Shown here: positions 1 to 6,941 of the stretch, one piece after another | Layout of the letters: each line of letters opens with the position of its first letter | How positions within the stretch are numbered: position 1 is the stretch's first letter | Origin: Gemmatimonadota bacterium | GTDB taxonomy: Bacteria > Gemmatimonadota > Gemmatimonadetes > Longimicrobiales > Longimicrobiaceae | Reading direction: 5' to 3' | DNA: 13,837 nt | Assembly: GCA_019348265.1 (NCBI GenBank) | Contig: JAHWJV010000044.1 | Span: forward strand, 1 to 13,837 | Translations under genes and position numbers: made by a program | The notes under the pieces: model-generated | Seen by the model: only the letters and a program-made list of their open reading frames with translations | What the model was told of the DNA's origin: nothing | Databases searched by the model: none

Positions 1-1020
1 TGGCGCCCTCGTGCAGGGGGCAGCCGCGACAGCCCTGCGCCGCCGCGGCGAGCGCGGTCAGGTCGGGTGCGTCCGGCACGAAGGGCCTGGCGGTCGGCCA
101 GTCGGGTCCGCGGGCAGGGGGCACGGGAGCATCGCTTCGAAATCGTGCTCTTCCTGCCGAACGCCCGGCCGGAGCCCGTACCCGTCTTCCTTCTGCTCAA
201 CAACCGCCCGGCGACCAACACAGACCCGACGCGAGGCCAGAAGTCCGAATTCTGGCCCGCGGAGGACTTGATCGCCCGCGGCTACGGGATCGCCGCGCTG
301 CAGGTCGGGGACCTCGCGCCGGACGACAAGGATCGCTTCCGCGAGGGCGTGATCCGGCTCTTCGAGGGGGAAGCGGCGGGTCCGCGCGCGTCCCATGCGT
401 GGGGAGCGCTAGCGGCATGGGCGTGGGGCGCGAGCCGGGCGATGGACTACTTCGAGACGGATCGGCGCATCGACCCGCGGCGGGTTGGGGTGGTGGGGCA
501 TTCACGTGGGGGGAAGGCGGCGCTCTGGGCGGGCGCGGAGGATCCCCGTTTCTCCCTGGTGGTCTCCAACGAGTCGGGCGAGGGCGGCGCCGCGCTGAGC
601 CGGCGGAACTACGGGGAGACGGTGGAGAGGATCAACGAGTCTTTCCCGCACTGGTTCGCGGGCAATTACAGGCGCTTCGCCGGGAGGGAGCAGGAGCTCC
701 CGACCGATCAGCACATGCTCCTCTCGCTGATCGCGCCGCGAGCGCTGTACGTGGCGAGCGCGGCAGAGGACCTCTGGGCGGACCCCCGCGGGGAGTTCCT
801 CTCGCTGGCGCACTCGTCGCCGGTGTACGCGCTCTGGGGCGAGCCGCGGATCGGGGTGGATGAGATGCCCGGGCTCGATCAGCCGCTGCTCGTCGGCCGC
901 CGCGGGTACCACGTGCGGCGCGGCGTTCACAACCTAACCCCATACGACTGGCAGCGCTTCGCCGACCTCGCGGATCGCGTCTGGTCGCCCACAGCAGCGA
1001 GACCCGCGACGCCGCGCTAG
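1..1020 (+). CDS. Glucuronoyl esterase/acetylxylan esterase-like alpha/beta hydrolase (CE15-type), 5' end incomplete
   Basis: Probable serine esterase acting on uronate or acetyl esters of plant polysaccharide; CE15 enzymes cleave glucuronoyl esters joining xylan to lignin. The frame is open from the left edge; the first usable start in it is GTG at 67, giving 317 residues (numbering used here). Visible hallmarks are the nucleophile elbow GHSRGGKAALW (Ser146), the NESGEGGAALSRR block (Glu169, possible acid), FPHWF, DQHMLLSLIAPR, EDLWADPRGEFL, and a C-terminal GVHNLTPYDW block whose His288 would complete the triad. Secreted family members are usually longer, around 400 residues with a signal peptide, so the N-terminal part lies outside the window. 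Recognisable similarity begins only near RFEIVLFLP (residue 23). The preceding Arg-rich stretch is not family-like, so a frameshift or edge artefact near bases 1-130 is possible. The family call is firm; exact substrate is not readable. Confidence 0.86.
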   Translation, partial: WRPRAGGSRDSPAPPRRARSGRVRPARRAWRSASRVRGQGAREHRFEIVLFLPNARPEPVPVFLLLNNRPATNTDPTRGQKSEFWPAEDLIARGYGIAALQVGDLAPDDKDRFREGVIRLFEGEAAGPRASHAWGALAAWAWGASRAMDYFETDRRIDPRRVGVVGHSRGGKAALWAGAEDPRFSLVVSNESGEGGAALSRRNYGETVERINESFPHWFAGNYRRFAGREQELPTDQHMLLSLIAPRALYVASAAEDLWADPRGEFLSLAHSSPVYALWGEPRIGVDEMPGLDQPLLVGRRGYHVRRGVHNLTPYDWQRFADLADRVWSPTAARPATPR

Positions 1021-1142
1021 GCGCGGAGCCGCCGCGAGTGCTTGGCCGCTCACCACGATCTAGCGAAACAGGCTCACAGCATTCTTCTCGATCGAGTGGC
1101 TTCGAGCGGCCGGCGCGCGACGGGAGGTGACAAGGGCTGCGG

Positions 1143-1168
1143 ACACACCTATGATCAGCAAGGTGTGT
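1143..1168. promoter_or_regulatory. Perfect 8-bp inverted repeat upstream of the DUF1080 gene
   Basis: ACACACCT (1143-1150) and AGGTGTGT (1161-1168) are exact reverse complements separated by 10 bases. The repeat sits 55 bases before the chosen ATG at 1223, within the 202-bp gap after the esterase stop. It could be an operator for a dimeric regulator or a hairpin in the leader. No clear -35/-10 pair could be placed beside it. Confidence 0.4.
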
Positions 1169-1222
1169 AACAGGAGCACCTCCCCGCCGGCAACTCTTTC
1201 CAGCAACCCTTCTCGATTGGAC

Positions 1223-2362
1223 ATGCAGACACGATCCGTCAAGCTCGCATCCATGCCCCTCGCGGCGGCGCTGCTCGCCCTGGGCGGCTCCAGTCTCTCG
1301 GCGCAGGTCGGCCCGACGCCCACCGCGTGGCGCCAGCACGAGATGGCACGCCCGCGCCCCCCGGTCGTCGCACCCGCCGCGCGGACGGCTCCCGCACCGC
1401 CGCCCGCGGACGCCGTCGTCCTCTTCGACGGCAGCGACATGTCCGGCTGGGTGGGTCGCGACGGAACGCCGGCCTGGATCGCGCAGAACGGGTACATGGA
1501 GGCCGTTCCGGGCCGCGGACCGATCCAATCCCGGGAGGAGTTCGGCGACGTGCAGCTTCACGTCGAGTGGTCCGCCCCGAACCCTCCGAACGGCACCAGC
1601 CAGGACCGCGGCAACAGCGGCATCCTTCTGATGGCGGGGCGGTACGAGGTCCAGGTGCTGGACTCGTACCAGGCGGACACCTACGCCGATGGCCAGGCCG
1701 GCGCGATCTACGGACAGTACCCGCCGCTCTTCAACGCCACGCGCGCCCCTGGGGAGTGGCAGACGTACGACATCTACTTCCGGCGCCCCCGCTTCTCCGA
1801 GCGAGGCGCGCTGCTCGAGCCCGCGCGGATGACGGTCGTCCACAATGGGATCCTGATCCAGAACAACGAGATCCTGCGCGGCGAGACCTCGTACCTGGTG
1901 TCCGGCTCGTACACGGCGCAGCCCGAGCAGGCGCCGCTACAGCTTCAGGATCATGCACATCCCGTCCGCTACCGGAACATCTGGGCCCGCCGACTCCCGG
2001 AGCGCCCCGAGCCCGCTCCGGGCTACGTGCCGCGCGGCGTCCCCCTCAGCACCGCTCAGCTCGACCGCCTCGCCGGGAGCTACTTCCGCGCCCCGAACCC
2101 GAACGCCACCGCTCAGCAGCAGGCTGCCGCACAACAGAACCCGACGCCGGCGTACACGATCAACCGCGACGGGAACGCACTCTTCGTCCGCATCGGGACC
2201 AGCGCGCCGCAGCGCGCCATCCCGCTCTCGGAGAACCAGCTCTGGCTCGCCCACACGGCCGCGACCATGACCTTCGCGCCGATCGCGGACGGGTCGCTGC
2301 AGCTGACCTGGGACATGGGTGGCTCCAGGTCCACCGCGATCCGCAGGGCTTCGACCAGGTGA
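1223..2362 (+). CDS. Secreted DUF1080 (3-keto-disaccharide hydrolase family) protein with C-terminal DUF3471-like extension
   Basis: Predicted periplasmic glycan-acting protein of 379 residues. The frame extends upstream to a GTG at 1127, but ATG 1223 is preferred because it opens directly into a signal peptide (MQTRSVKLAS, then a hydrophobic stretch ending SLSAQ near residue 28). The upstream extension is not signal-like and would run through the 1143-1168 inverted repeat. No strong ribosome binding site is visible. Residues 29-62 are a Pro/Ala-rich linker. Residues 65-257 form the DUF1080 concanavalin-like fold, with VLFDGSDMSGW at the start and the family core NSGILLMAGRYEVQVLDSY (131-149). 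PF06439 is named for 3-keto-disaccharide hydrolases, which split glycosides already oxidised at C3. Residues about 274-377 (LDRLAGSYF..., IPLSENQLW) resemble the small beta domain found at the ends of secreted hydrolases. Gene lies 202 bp after the esterase on the same strand; co-transcription is possible but unproven. Confidence 0.88.
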   Translation: MQTRSVKLASMPLAAALLALGGSSLSAQVGPTPTAWRQHEMARPRPPVVAPAARTAPAPPPADAVVLFDGSDMSGWVGRDGTPAWIAQNGYMEAVPGRGPIQSREEFGDVQLHVEWSAPNPPNGTSQDRGNSGILLMAGRYEVQVLDSYQADTYADGQAGAIYGQYPPLFNATRAPGEWQTYDIYFRRPRFSERGALLEPARMTVVHNGILIQNNEILRGETSYLVSGSYTAQPEQAPLQLQDHAHPVRYRNIWARRLPERPEPAPGYVPRGVPLSTAQLDRLAGSYFRAPNPNATAQQQAAAQQNPTPAYTINRDGNALFVRIGTSAPQRAIPLSENQLWLAHTAATMTFAPIADGSLQLTWDMGGSRSTAIRRASTR

Positions 2363-2390
2363 GACCCGCTTCGAGTTAGCACAGGAAAGA

Positions 2391-2422
2391 GAACGCTCCG
2401 GCACGTCACTGCCGGAGCGTTC
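2391..2422. terminator. Hairpin terminator between convergent genes
   Basis: A perfect 13-bp stem, GAACGCTCCGGCA (2391-2403) pairing with TGCCGGAGCGTTC (2410-2422), closes a 6-base loop. It lies 28 bases after the DUF1080 stop at 2362 and 34 bases beyond the stop of the minus-strand propeller gene at 2457. It is placed to end transcription from both sides. The plus-strand tail is only moderately T-rich. Read on the minus strand the hairpin is followed by TCTTTCCTGT, a better terminator tail. Confidence 0.8.
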
Positions 2423-2456
2423 CTCGTTCATCGCCAGGAATATCGGGCCGCGAGGC

Positions 2457-4532
2457 TTACGGCGTCACTCGCAGAATTCCTCTCATCACGAATCCGTGCC
2501 CCGGGAAGGAGCAGATGTAAGGGTAGTCGCCCGGAGTGGTGGGAGCGCGGAAGAAGATCGTCTCGGACCGATCGGGCTCCAGCACCGCGGTGTGATAGAG
2601 GACGTCGCCGGTGTCGGGGACGTAGTGCCGCGCCTGGCCTGAGAGCCCCATCATCGAGGCGGCGGTCGCGACGGCGTCGGCCCGGCCCGGCTGCACCACC
2701 ACGAAGTTGTGCAGCATCTCGCCCTCATTGTTGAAGAGGACGCGAACCCGCACCCCCGCCTTCACCGTCAGCTCCGGAGCGCTGAACTTCAGCGGCTCGA
2801 CCGCGTCCAGCGCGAGGTTCGCATCCACCTGGCCGTTCCAATCGGCCGGCATGGTGACCTGGCGCTTGGCTCCGGCGCTGCCGCCGGCAACCCGAGCCGG
2901 GGTCGCGGGCCCGCTCGCGCCGGCGCCTGCGGCAGGCGTCGGCGACGTGGACGCGGCGGGAGCACTGCCGGGCGCAGCGCTGACGTTCACCCGGCCTCCG
3001 GCGGGGATCCGGTTCAGCGTGTAGTACCCGACGTTGTGGAGCAGCGGCGTGCTCCCGTCGCTCGCGCGAACCCCCGCCATCTTGATCTCGTGGACGTAGC
3101 CGAGGCGCATCCCGTCAATCACCAGGCGCGCCCGGGTCCCGTCGTCGGACACGACCACCGCGCGGATGGGGTTGCTCTCCTGGTTGACCACGGGTGAGCC
3201 GTAGGTGCTGTGGTAGCGGTAGGTGAAGCTGCTCACCTCGTACGAGGCCGGGTTGGAAGCCGTCGCCCGGTCCACCGGAAGGGTGAACACCACCTCGAAC
3301 CCGTCCGGGCGCGCCTCGATTCGCTGCGCCTCGAAGGGCGTCCTGCCCGTCCAGACCAGCCGCTGTATCCCGAATGGCGCGTCGCCCGAAGAATTCCAGC
3401 CACGCTCCGTCATCCCCACCAGCATGGACCCGTCCCGCGCCCACTCCTGCCGCAGCACGCCGGAGGCGAAGCCCTCGCGGAAGGAGAATACCGCACCCTG
3501 GTAGACTCCGTCGACCTTCTCCAGGAAGACGCGATTGATCCGGCTGTAGCTCTGGTCCCCGACGAAGAGCTGTCCCGCGAACGGGCCGAACGCACCCCAG
3601 GTGGAGTCTACGAGGATGGAGGAGGTCGAGATCCCCAGAAGCGTGTGCGGGAACCAGACCGCCGGGCTCTTCAGGTCCGGAACGCGCTTCGCTACGGCGT
3701 ACTTCGGCTCGCCCGTGTTGGGCACGTCCGCCTCGCGTAGCCGGATCGGGGACGCCGGGTCGCTCGTCCATACCAGACCGGCCGGGTTGCCGAGGAAGTC
3801 ACCCTTCTCCACGTGGGTGATGCTCCCCGAGCCGACCCAATCGCCCTGATTCTCGGAGTAGAAGAGGTCGCCCTCGAGATTGTACGCGAGCCCCGCCGGA
3901 GAGCGCATTCCGGTGGCGAGCGGAGTGAGCTTCCCGTCCGGGGTGATCTCCACCGTCCAGCCGCGCCAGGGCGCGATGCTCACGCCTCTGCCCGCCCAGC
4001 CGAGGTTCAGCCAGACGAGCATGTTGCCCTGCGGGGTGAACAGCGGGCCGTATGAGTACTCGTGGTAGTTTCCGGACAGTGGCCAGCTGTAGACCGTCTC
4101 GTAAAGGTCGGCCTTGCCGTCGCCGTCGGTGTCGCGAATTCGCGTGAGCTCGCTCCGCTGTGAGGCGTAGAAGTCGCCGTCCCGGTAGGCGAGCCCCAGT
4201 GGCTCGTGGAGCCCGCTGGCGAAGCGCGTGAAGGTCGGTCTCGCTCCGCCCGTCATGGTGGGGTTCTCGATGAGCCATAGCTCGCCGCGCCGGGTGATGA
4301 CCGCCAGCCGCCCGTCCGGGAGGGAGGCCATCCCGCCGACCTCGAGCGACAGGCCCTCGGGAATCGGTATGGTCTCGATTCGATAGTACTGTGCCTCCTG
4401 AGCCGCGACCGGGTTCTCGGCACGCGGAGCCTGAACCTGCGCCGCCACCCCGGCTGGCAGCGCGGCGCCCAGGAGTGCGGCCCTCACCAGACGGCGAAGG
4501 CGTACGGATTTACGTTGCTGCTCAGCTAGCAT
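2457..4532 (-). CDS. Sugar-dehydrogenase-like beta-propeller fused to azurin-type cupredoxin
   Basis: Predicted periplasmic oxidoreductase-type protein, 691 residues from ATG 4532. An in-frame GTG at 4571 would add 13 residues; the ATG is preferred because it gives a better signal peptide (Arg-rich start, hydrophobic core, PAGVAAQ). Residues about 50-400 look like the six-bladed propeller of PQQ-type glucose/sorbosone dehydrogenases and PVC 'membrane-bound dehydrogenase' domains, with repeated PDG turns, a Ca-type DTDGDGKAD loop (134-142) and SPAGLAY...GDLFYSENQGDW. A beta domain follows, then an Ala/Pro/Ser/Gly-rich linker (about 518-557). The C-terminal 130 residues form a cupredoxin with likely type 1 copper ligands His608, Cys674, His679 and Met683. 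The C-x4-H-x3-M spacing is that of azurin, and the Cys is the only one in the protein. No CxxCH haem motif is present, unlike many relatives. It is second in an operon, 84 bp after the DUF1080-PA14 gene. Cofactor and substrate are unknown. Confidence 0.87.
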   Translation of the reverse strand: MLAEQQRKSVRLRRLVRAALLGAALPAGVAAQVQAPRAENPVAAQEAQYYRIETIPIPEGLSLEVGGMASLPDGRLAVITRRGELWLIENPTMTGGARPTFTRFASGLHEPLGLAYRDGDFYASQRSELTRIRDTDGDGKADLYETVYSWPLSGNYHEYSYGPLFTPQGNMLVWLNLGWAGRGVSIAPWRGWTVEITPDGKLTPLATGMRSPAGLAYNLEGDLFYSENQGDWVGSGSITHVEKGDFLGNPAGLVWTSDPASPIRLREADVPNTGEPKYAVAKRVPDLKSPAVWFPHTLLGISTSSILVDSTWGAFGPFAGQLFVGDQSYSRINRVFLEKVDGVYQGAVFSFREGFASGVLRQEWARDGSMLVGMTERGWNSSGDAPFGIQRLVWTGRTPFEAQRIEARPDGFEVVFTLPVDRATASNPASYEVSSFTYRYHSTYGSPVVNQESNPIRAVVVSDDGTRARLVIDGMRLGYVHEIKMAGVRASDGSTPLLHNVGYYTLNRIPAGGRVNVSAAPGSAPAASTSPTPAAGAGASGPATPARVAGGSAGAKRQVTMPADWNGQVDANLALDAVEPLKFSAPELTVKAGVRVRVLFNNEGEMLHNFVVVQPGRADAVATAASMMGLSGQARHYVPDTGDVLYHTAVLEPDRSETIFFRAPTTPGDYPYICSFPGHGFVMRGILRVTP

Positions 4533-4588
4533 ATTCCTGGGGCGGAACAGGTGGTTCGGACTCTGGCTCACAGAAAGCTCGCGGATGC

Positions 4589-4609
4589 GGGCCGGCGCCG
4601 CGCCGGCCC
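4589..4609. other. GC-only intercistronic hairpin in the minus-strand operon
   Basis: GGGCCGGCG (4589-4597) and CGCCGGCCC (4601-4609) pair perfectly around a 3-base loop. On the minus strand it begins 7 bases after the TAA stop of the DUF1080-PA14 gene and ends before the start of the propeller gene. No T-tract follows, so it looks less like a full terminator than an attenuating or RNA-stabilising hairpin that could set the two genes' relative expression. Confidence 0.5.
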
Positions 4610-4616
4610 ACCGGTA

Positions 4617-6515
4617 TTACCAGACGATTCCGGAGACGATCCGCGCTTCACCCCCGCGGAATCGGACAGGCACCAGGATCTCCTGCCGCGCACCGGCGGC
4701 GCGGACCATCGGTGTCGGCGTTCCCGACTCCACGGTGACGTAGTAGCGGAGATCATCCACGGCGTACGTCCGGTCTCGCAGCGGCGCGACGCTCGCGCCT
4801 TCGGCGAGCCGAACGTATACCCCGCCGGTGCTGTCGGGGGCCCGCATCCGCAGCTCGCGGCGCAGCGTGGTTCCGTCCTGCGCCGGCCGCAGCGTCTCCT
4901 CGACCTGGACGGGGCCGACCTGGTAGCGGAACGTCGGCCGCCCCTCCTGGTCGACCGAGTAGGCCTGCAGCCGGTAGGGTGCGTCCGCCTGCGTGCTGTC
5001 CGGCCAGGCGGCCGAGGCCTCGCGGAGGATGGCGATGCTGGGGGCGCCCGAGAGCCGGACCACCGCGCCGAGCGGCTCCGCGATCTGCGGCTCGCCGCGT
5101 CCGCTCCACATCTGGGTCGTCTCGGCGAAAGGGCCGCGCCAGGCGTAGAGCAGCGCGCCACGGCCGAGGTCGATGCTGTAATGGACGCCGCTCGGATCGC
5201 CTACCGACGCCACGTGCGTCCGCTTGCTCCCCCCGAAGGTCATGAAGCTGCGCAGGACCAGCACGTCCCGCTGCGGCTCCGTCAGGATCGGCGCGGTGAT
5301 ATTCGGCGTCTGGATGTTTTCCACCCGGTGCAGCCCGTGCCGCGCGATCGCGGGCCCCTCGACGTGAAGCTCGAAGGCGGGGGTGCGATTCGCGCGGTTC
5401 TTGTAGAACACGAGCGACAGCGGATGGCGTCCCGCCGGGAGCTCGACCGTCGCTGAGTAAGATGGCCGCCCAGCCGCATGGACGATCACCTCACGTCCCG
5501 CGATCGTGAGCCGCCCGCCCCCGGCCTTGCTGCCAGGGTCGGTGCCCTGCGGAGTCGCCCATGGAGCGCTCAGCTCGAAGAGGTACCCGCCCGCGACGGG
5601 AATTTCGATCGTGCCGTCGTAGGTGAAGGCGAAGCGGTCCGTGCCGCCGAGCACCGACGGGGTAAGCGCATCCGCCGCACCCTCACGCGTGGGGGTGCGT
5701 CCTGCGAGATCCGGAAGCGCGCTGAAATCCCCCTCGTACACGCGGTAGCGGAGCCCCGAGAGCTGAACGCGCTGACCACGATCCAGCTTGTAGCGGATGT
5801 TCCGGAAGACCACCGGTCCCGCCGACCCCTCGATCACCAGCGGCCCCGTGGCGCTCTCCTGCGCGAAGGGCGCGGCGCGCGTCGGGCCGGAGACCTCCAC
5901 GTTGCTGTGGACAGGCACGCCGTTCAACACCACCTCCGTGAAGCGGGCATTGTCGGTCTTCCGCCCCTGCGCGTCGAAGCGCGGCGCGCGGAACACCACC
6001 CGCATCGTCTGCCAGAGTCCGGGCGCGAGGCTCGCGTTTACCCGCGGGGCGCGGCCCTCGACCAGTGCTTCCCCGGTCGCCCCCACTCTCGGCGAGATCG
6101 CCCCCGCGTCCGCATGCGTCACCGACCGCTTGCCCCAGCTATCGGCGAGCTGGACCTCGTACCGCCCCTGGAGAAAGACCCCGGAGCTGGAGCCCTTCGG
6201 CATCATGAAATCCAGGTCGAGCTCGATGTCGCCGTGGTCCCAGCTCGTGACGAGGTTCTGGCCGGAGCCGGGCGACGCTACGTTCGCGAGCACTCCGGAC
6301 CCGGCGGCCGTGGACAGCCGCGCCGCCCTCGCCAGGTCGGCCGTCGCGCCGCCGACCACGCGCCAGCCCGCGGGCGGCGTGCGGAAGGCGCTCAGATCGC
6401 GGAGATGGATCGTGTCCGGCGGGAGTCGAGTGGGGGAGCCACCGGGCTGCTGCGCTCGTGCGGCAGCGGTCAGCGTGAGCAGAGCGGCCGCCAGAATTCT
6501 GCCGGTTTGGACCAT
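4617..6515 (-). CDS. Secreted multidomain protein: DUF1080, PA14-like domain, and an unassigned C-terminal domain
   Basis: Predicted periplasmic glycan-binding or glycan-cleaving protein, 632 residues. ATG 6515 is chosen because GGAGGA sits 7 bases upstream and the protein opens with a signal peptide (MVQTGRILAA..., ending ARAQ near residue 22). The frame continues upstream to 6815, but that extension is not protein-like. Residues about 36-245 are a DUF1080/3-keto-disaccharide hydrolase-type fold, with the family core SGVFLQGRYEVQLADSWG (111-128) and a terminal VVFRNIRYK strand. Residues about 255-390 resemble PA14, a carbohydrate-binding beta barrel (LRYRVYEGDFSALPDL, YDGTIEIPVAGGYLFEL, AGRHPLSLVFY). 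Residues about 415-632 (SGVHYSIDLGRGALLYAWRG, WSGRGEP, DDLRYYVT) form a further domain that I recall beside dehydrogenase-like proteins in Planctomycetes-type genomes but cannot name. It is first in the minus-strand operon and divergent from SusC. Hydrolytic activity is inferred from the family only. Confidence 0.86.
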   Translation of the reverse strand: MVQTGRILAAALLTLTAAARAQQPGGSPTRLPPDTIHLRDLSAFRTPPAGWRVVGGATADLARAARLSTAAGSGVLANVASPGSGQNLVTSWDHGDIELDLDFMMPKGSSSGVFLQGRYEVQLADSWGKRSVTHADAGAISPRVGATGEALVEGRAPRVNASLAPGLWQTMRVVFRAPRFDAQGRKTDNARFTEVVLNGVPVHSNVEVSGPTRAAPFAQESATGPLVIEGSAGPVVFRNIRYKLDRGQRVQLSGLRYRVYEGDFSALPDLAGRTPTREGAADALTPSVLGGTDRFAFTYDGTIEIPVAGGYLFELSAPWATPQGTDPGSKAGGGRLTIAGREVIVHAAGRPSYSATVELPAGRHPLSLVFYKNRANRTPAFELHVEGPAIARHGLHRVENIQTPNITAPILTEPQRDVLVLRSFMTFGGSKRTHVASVGDPSGVHYSIDLGRGALLYAWRGPFAETTQMWSGRGEPQIAEPLGAVVRLSGAPSIAILREASAAWPDSTQADAPYRLQAYSVDQEGRPTFRYQVGPVQVEETLRPAQDGTTLRRELRMRAPDSTGGVYVRLAEGASVAPLRDRTYAVDDLRYYVTVESGTPTPMVRAAGARQEILVPVRFRGGEARIVSGIVW

Positions 6516-6941
6516 CGTCTTCCTCCAGAGCGTTGCGTTATCAGGCCGGCGGCAGCCTTCGTCGGCGCGACCGCGGACGCACGGGAGAAACCGCACGCCT
6601 GTACAGAGATGACTACCCTGTCGCGAGGTGGCCCGCAAGGGACTGGCGGAGGCTTCCGCCGAGGCCAGCCCGGTCCCCCCTGTCGCCGGTGAGGCAAGCC
6701 ACGTTATGCTTGACACCCCGCGCGAGGGCGCAACGGTTTTCTCGTGTGTTTGCCCGTCCTGGATGGGTTCCCACCGGGCCGGGAAGCCCTCTCGATCGCT
6801 CTCGCGCTCCTGCAAACACCCGTACCCCCTTGGTCCCGGTTCGTCCGCTGTTCGCTCCCTTTTCGGCCGACCTGCTCATCCCGGGCCATGTTCTCGGAAC
6901 ATGGGCACCACGTTCACCACCGCCCGTCAGGAGAACCCGTA
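6516..6941. promoter_or_regulatory. 426-bp divergent intergenic control region
   Basis: No credible gene lies here; open frames through it are short, or are upstream runs of the flanking genes. It must carry the leaders of both the minus-strand DUF1080-PA14/propeller operon and the plus-strand SusC/SusD operon. It holds a strong minus-strand ribosome binding site (GGAGGA, about 6523-6528), a 6-bp hairpin GGCGGA/TCCGCC (6645-6660), an isolated TTGACA (6710-6715) without a convincing -10 partner, the inverted repeat at 6886-6904, and the SusC ribosome binding site at about 6929-6933. Promoters could not be placed reliably. Confidence 0.6.
6886..6904. promoter_or_regulatory. Perfect 8-bp inverted repeat in the SusC leader
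   Basis: CCATGTTC (6886-6893) and GAACATGG (6897-6904) are exact reverse complements with a TCG spacer, ending 37 bases before the SusC start. The compact, moderately GC dyad could be an operator half-site pair or a short hairpin in the 5' leader. No regulator gene is in the window to match it with. Confidence 0.45.

Noticed and set aside
632..1843. 403-codon minus-strand open frame
   Set aside because: It runs antisense to two genes with clear family motifs, is Arg/Gly-rich with no recognisable domain, and reflects the stop-poor antisense frames of GC-rich DNA.
4533..4571. GTG 4571 as start of the propeller gene
   Set aside because: It would add 13 polar residues before the signal peptide and has no better ribosome binding site; it remains possible but is less likely than ATG 4532.
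5478..6692. 404-codon plus-strand open frame
   Set aside because: It lies opposite the DUF1080-PA14 gene, has Arg-rich non-domain composition, and crosses that gene's start and ribosome binding site.
6710..6715. TTGACA as a -35 box for SusC
   Set aside because: No acceptable -10 hexamer is found 16-18 bases downstream and no Bacteroidota-type -7 element either; a lone hexamer is weak evidence.
6744..6941. Upstream N-terminal extension of SusC to 6744
   Set aside because: The extension lacks signal-peptide character, while ATG 6942 has AGGAG 8 bases upstream and a proper signal peptide.
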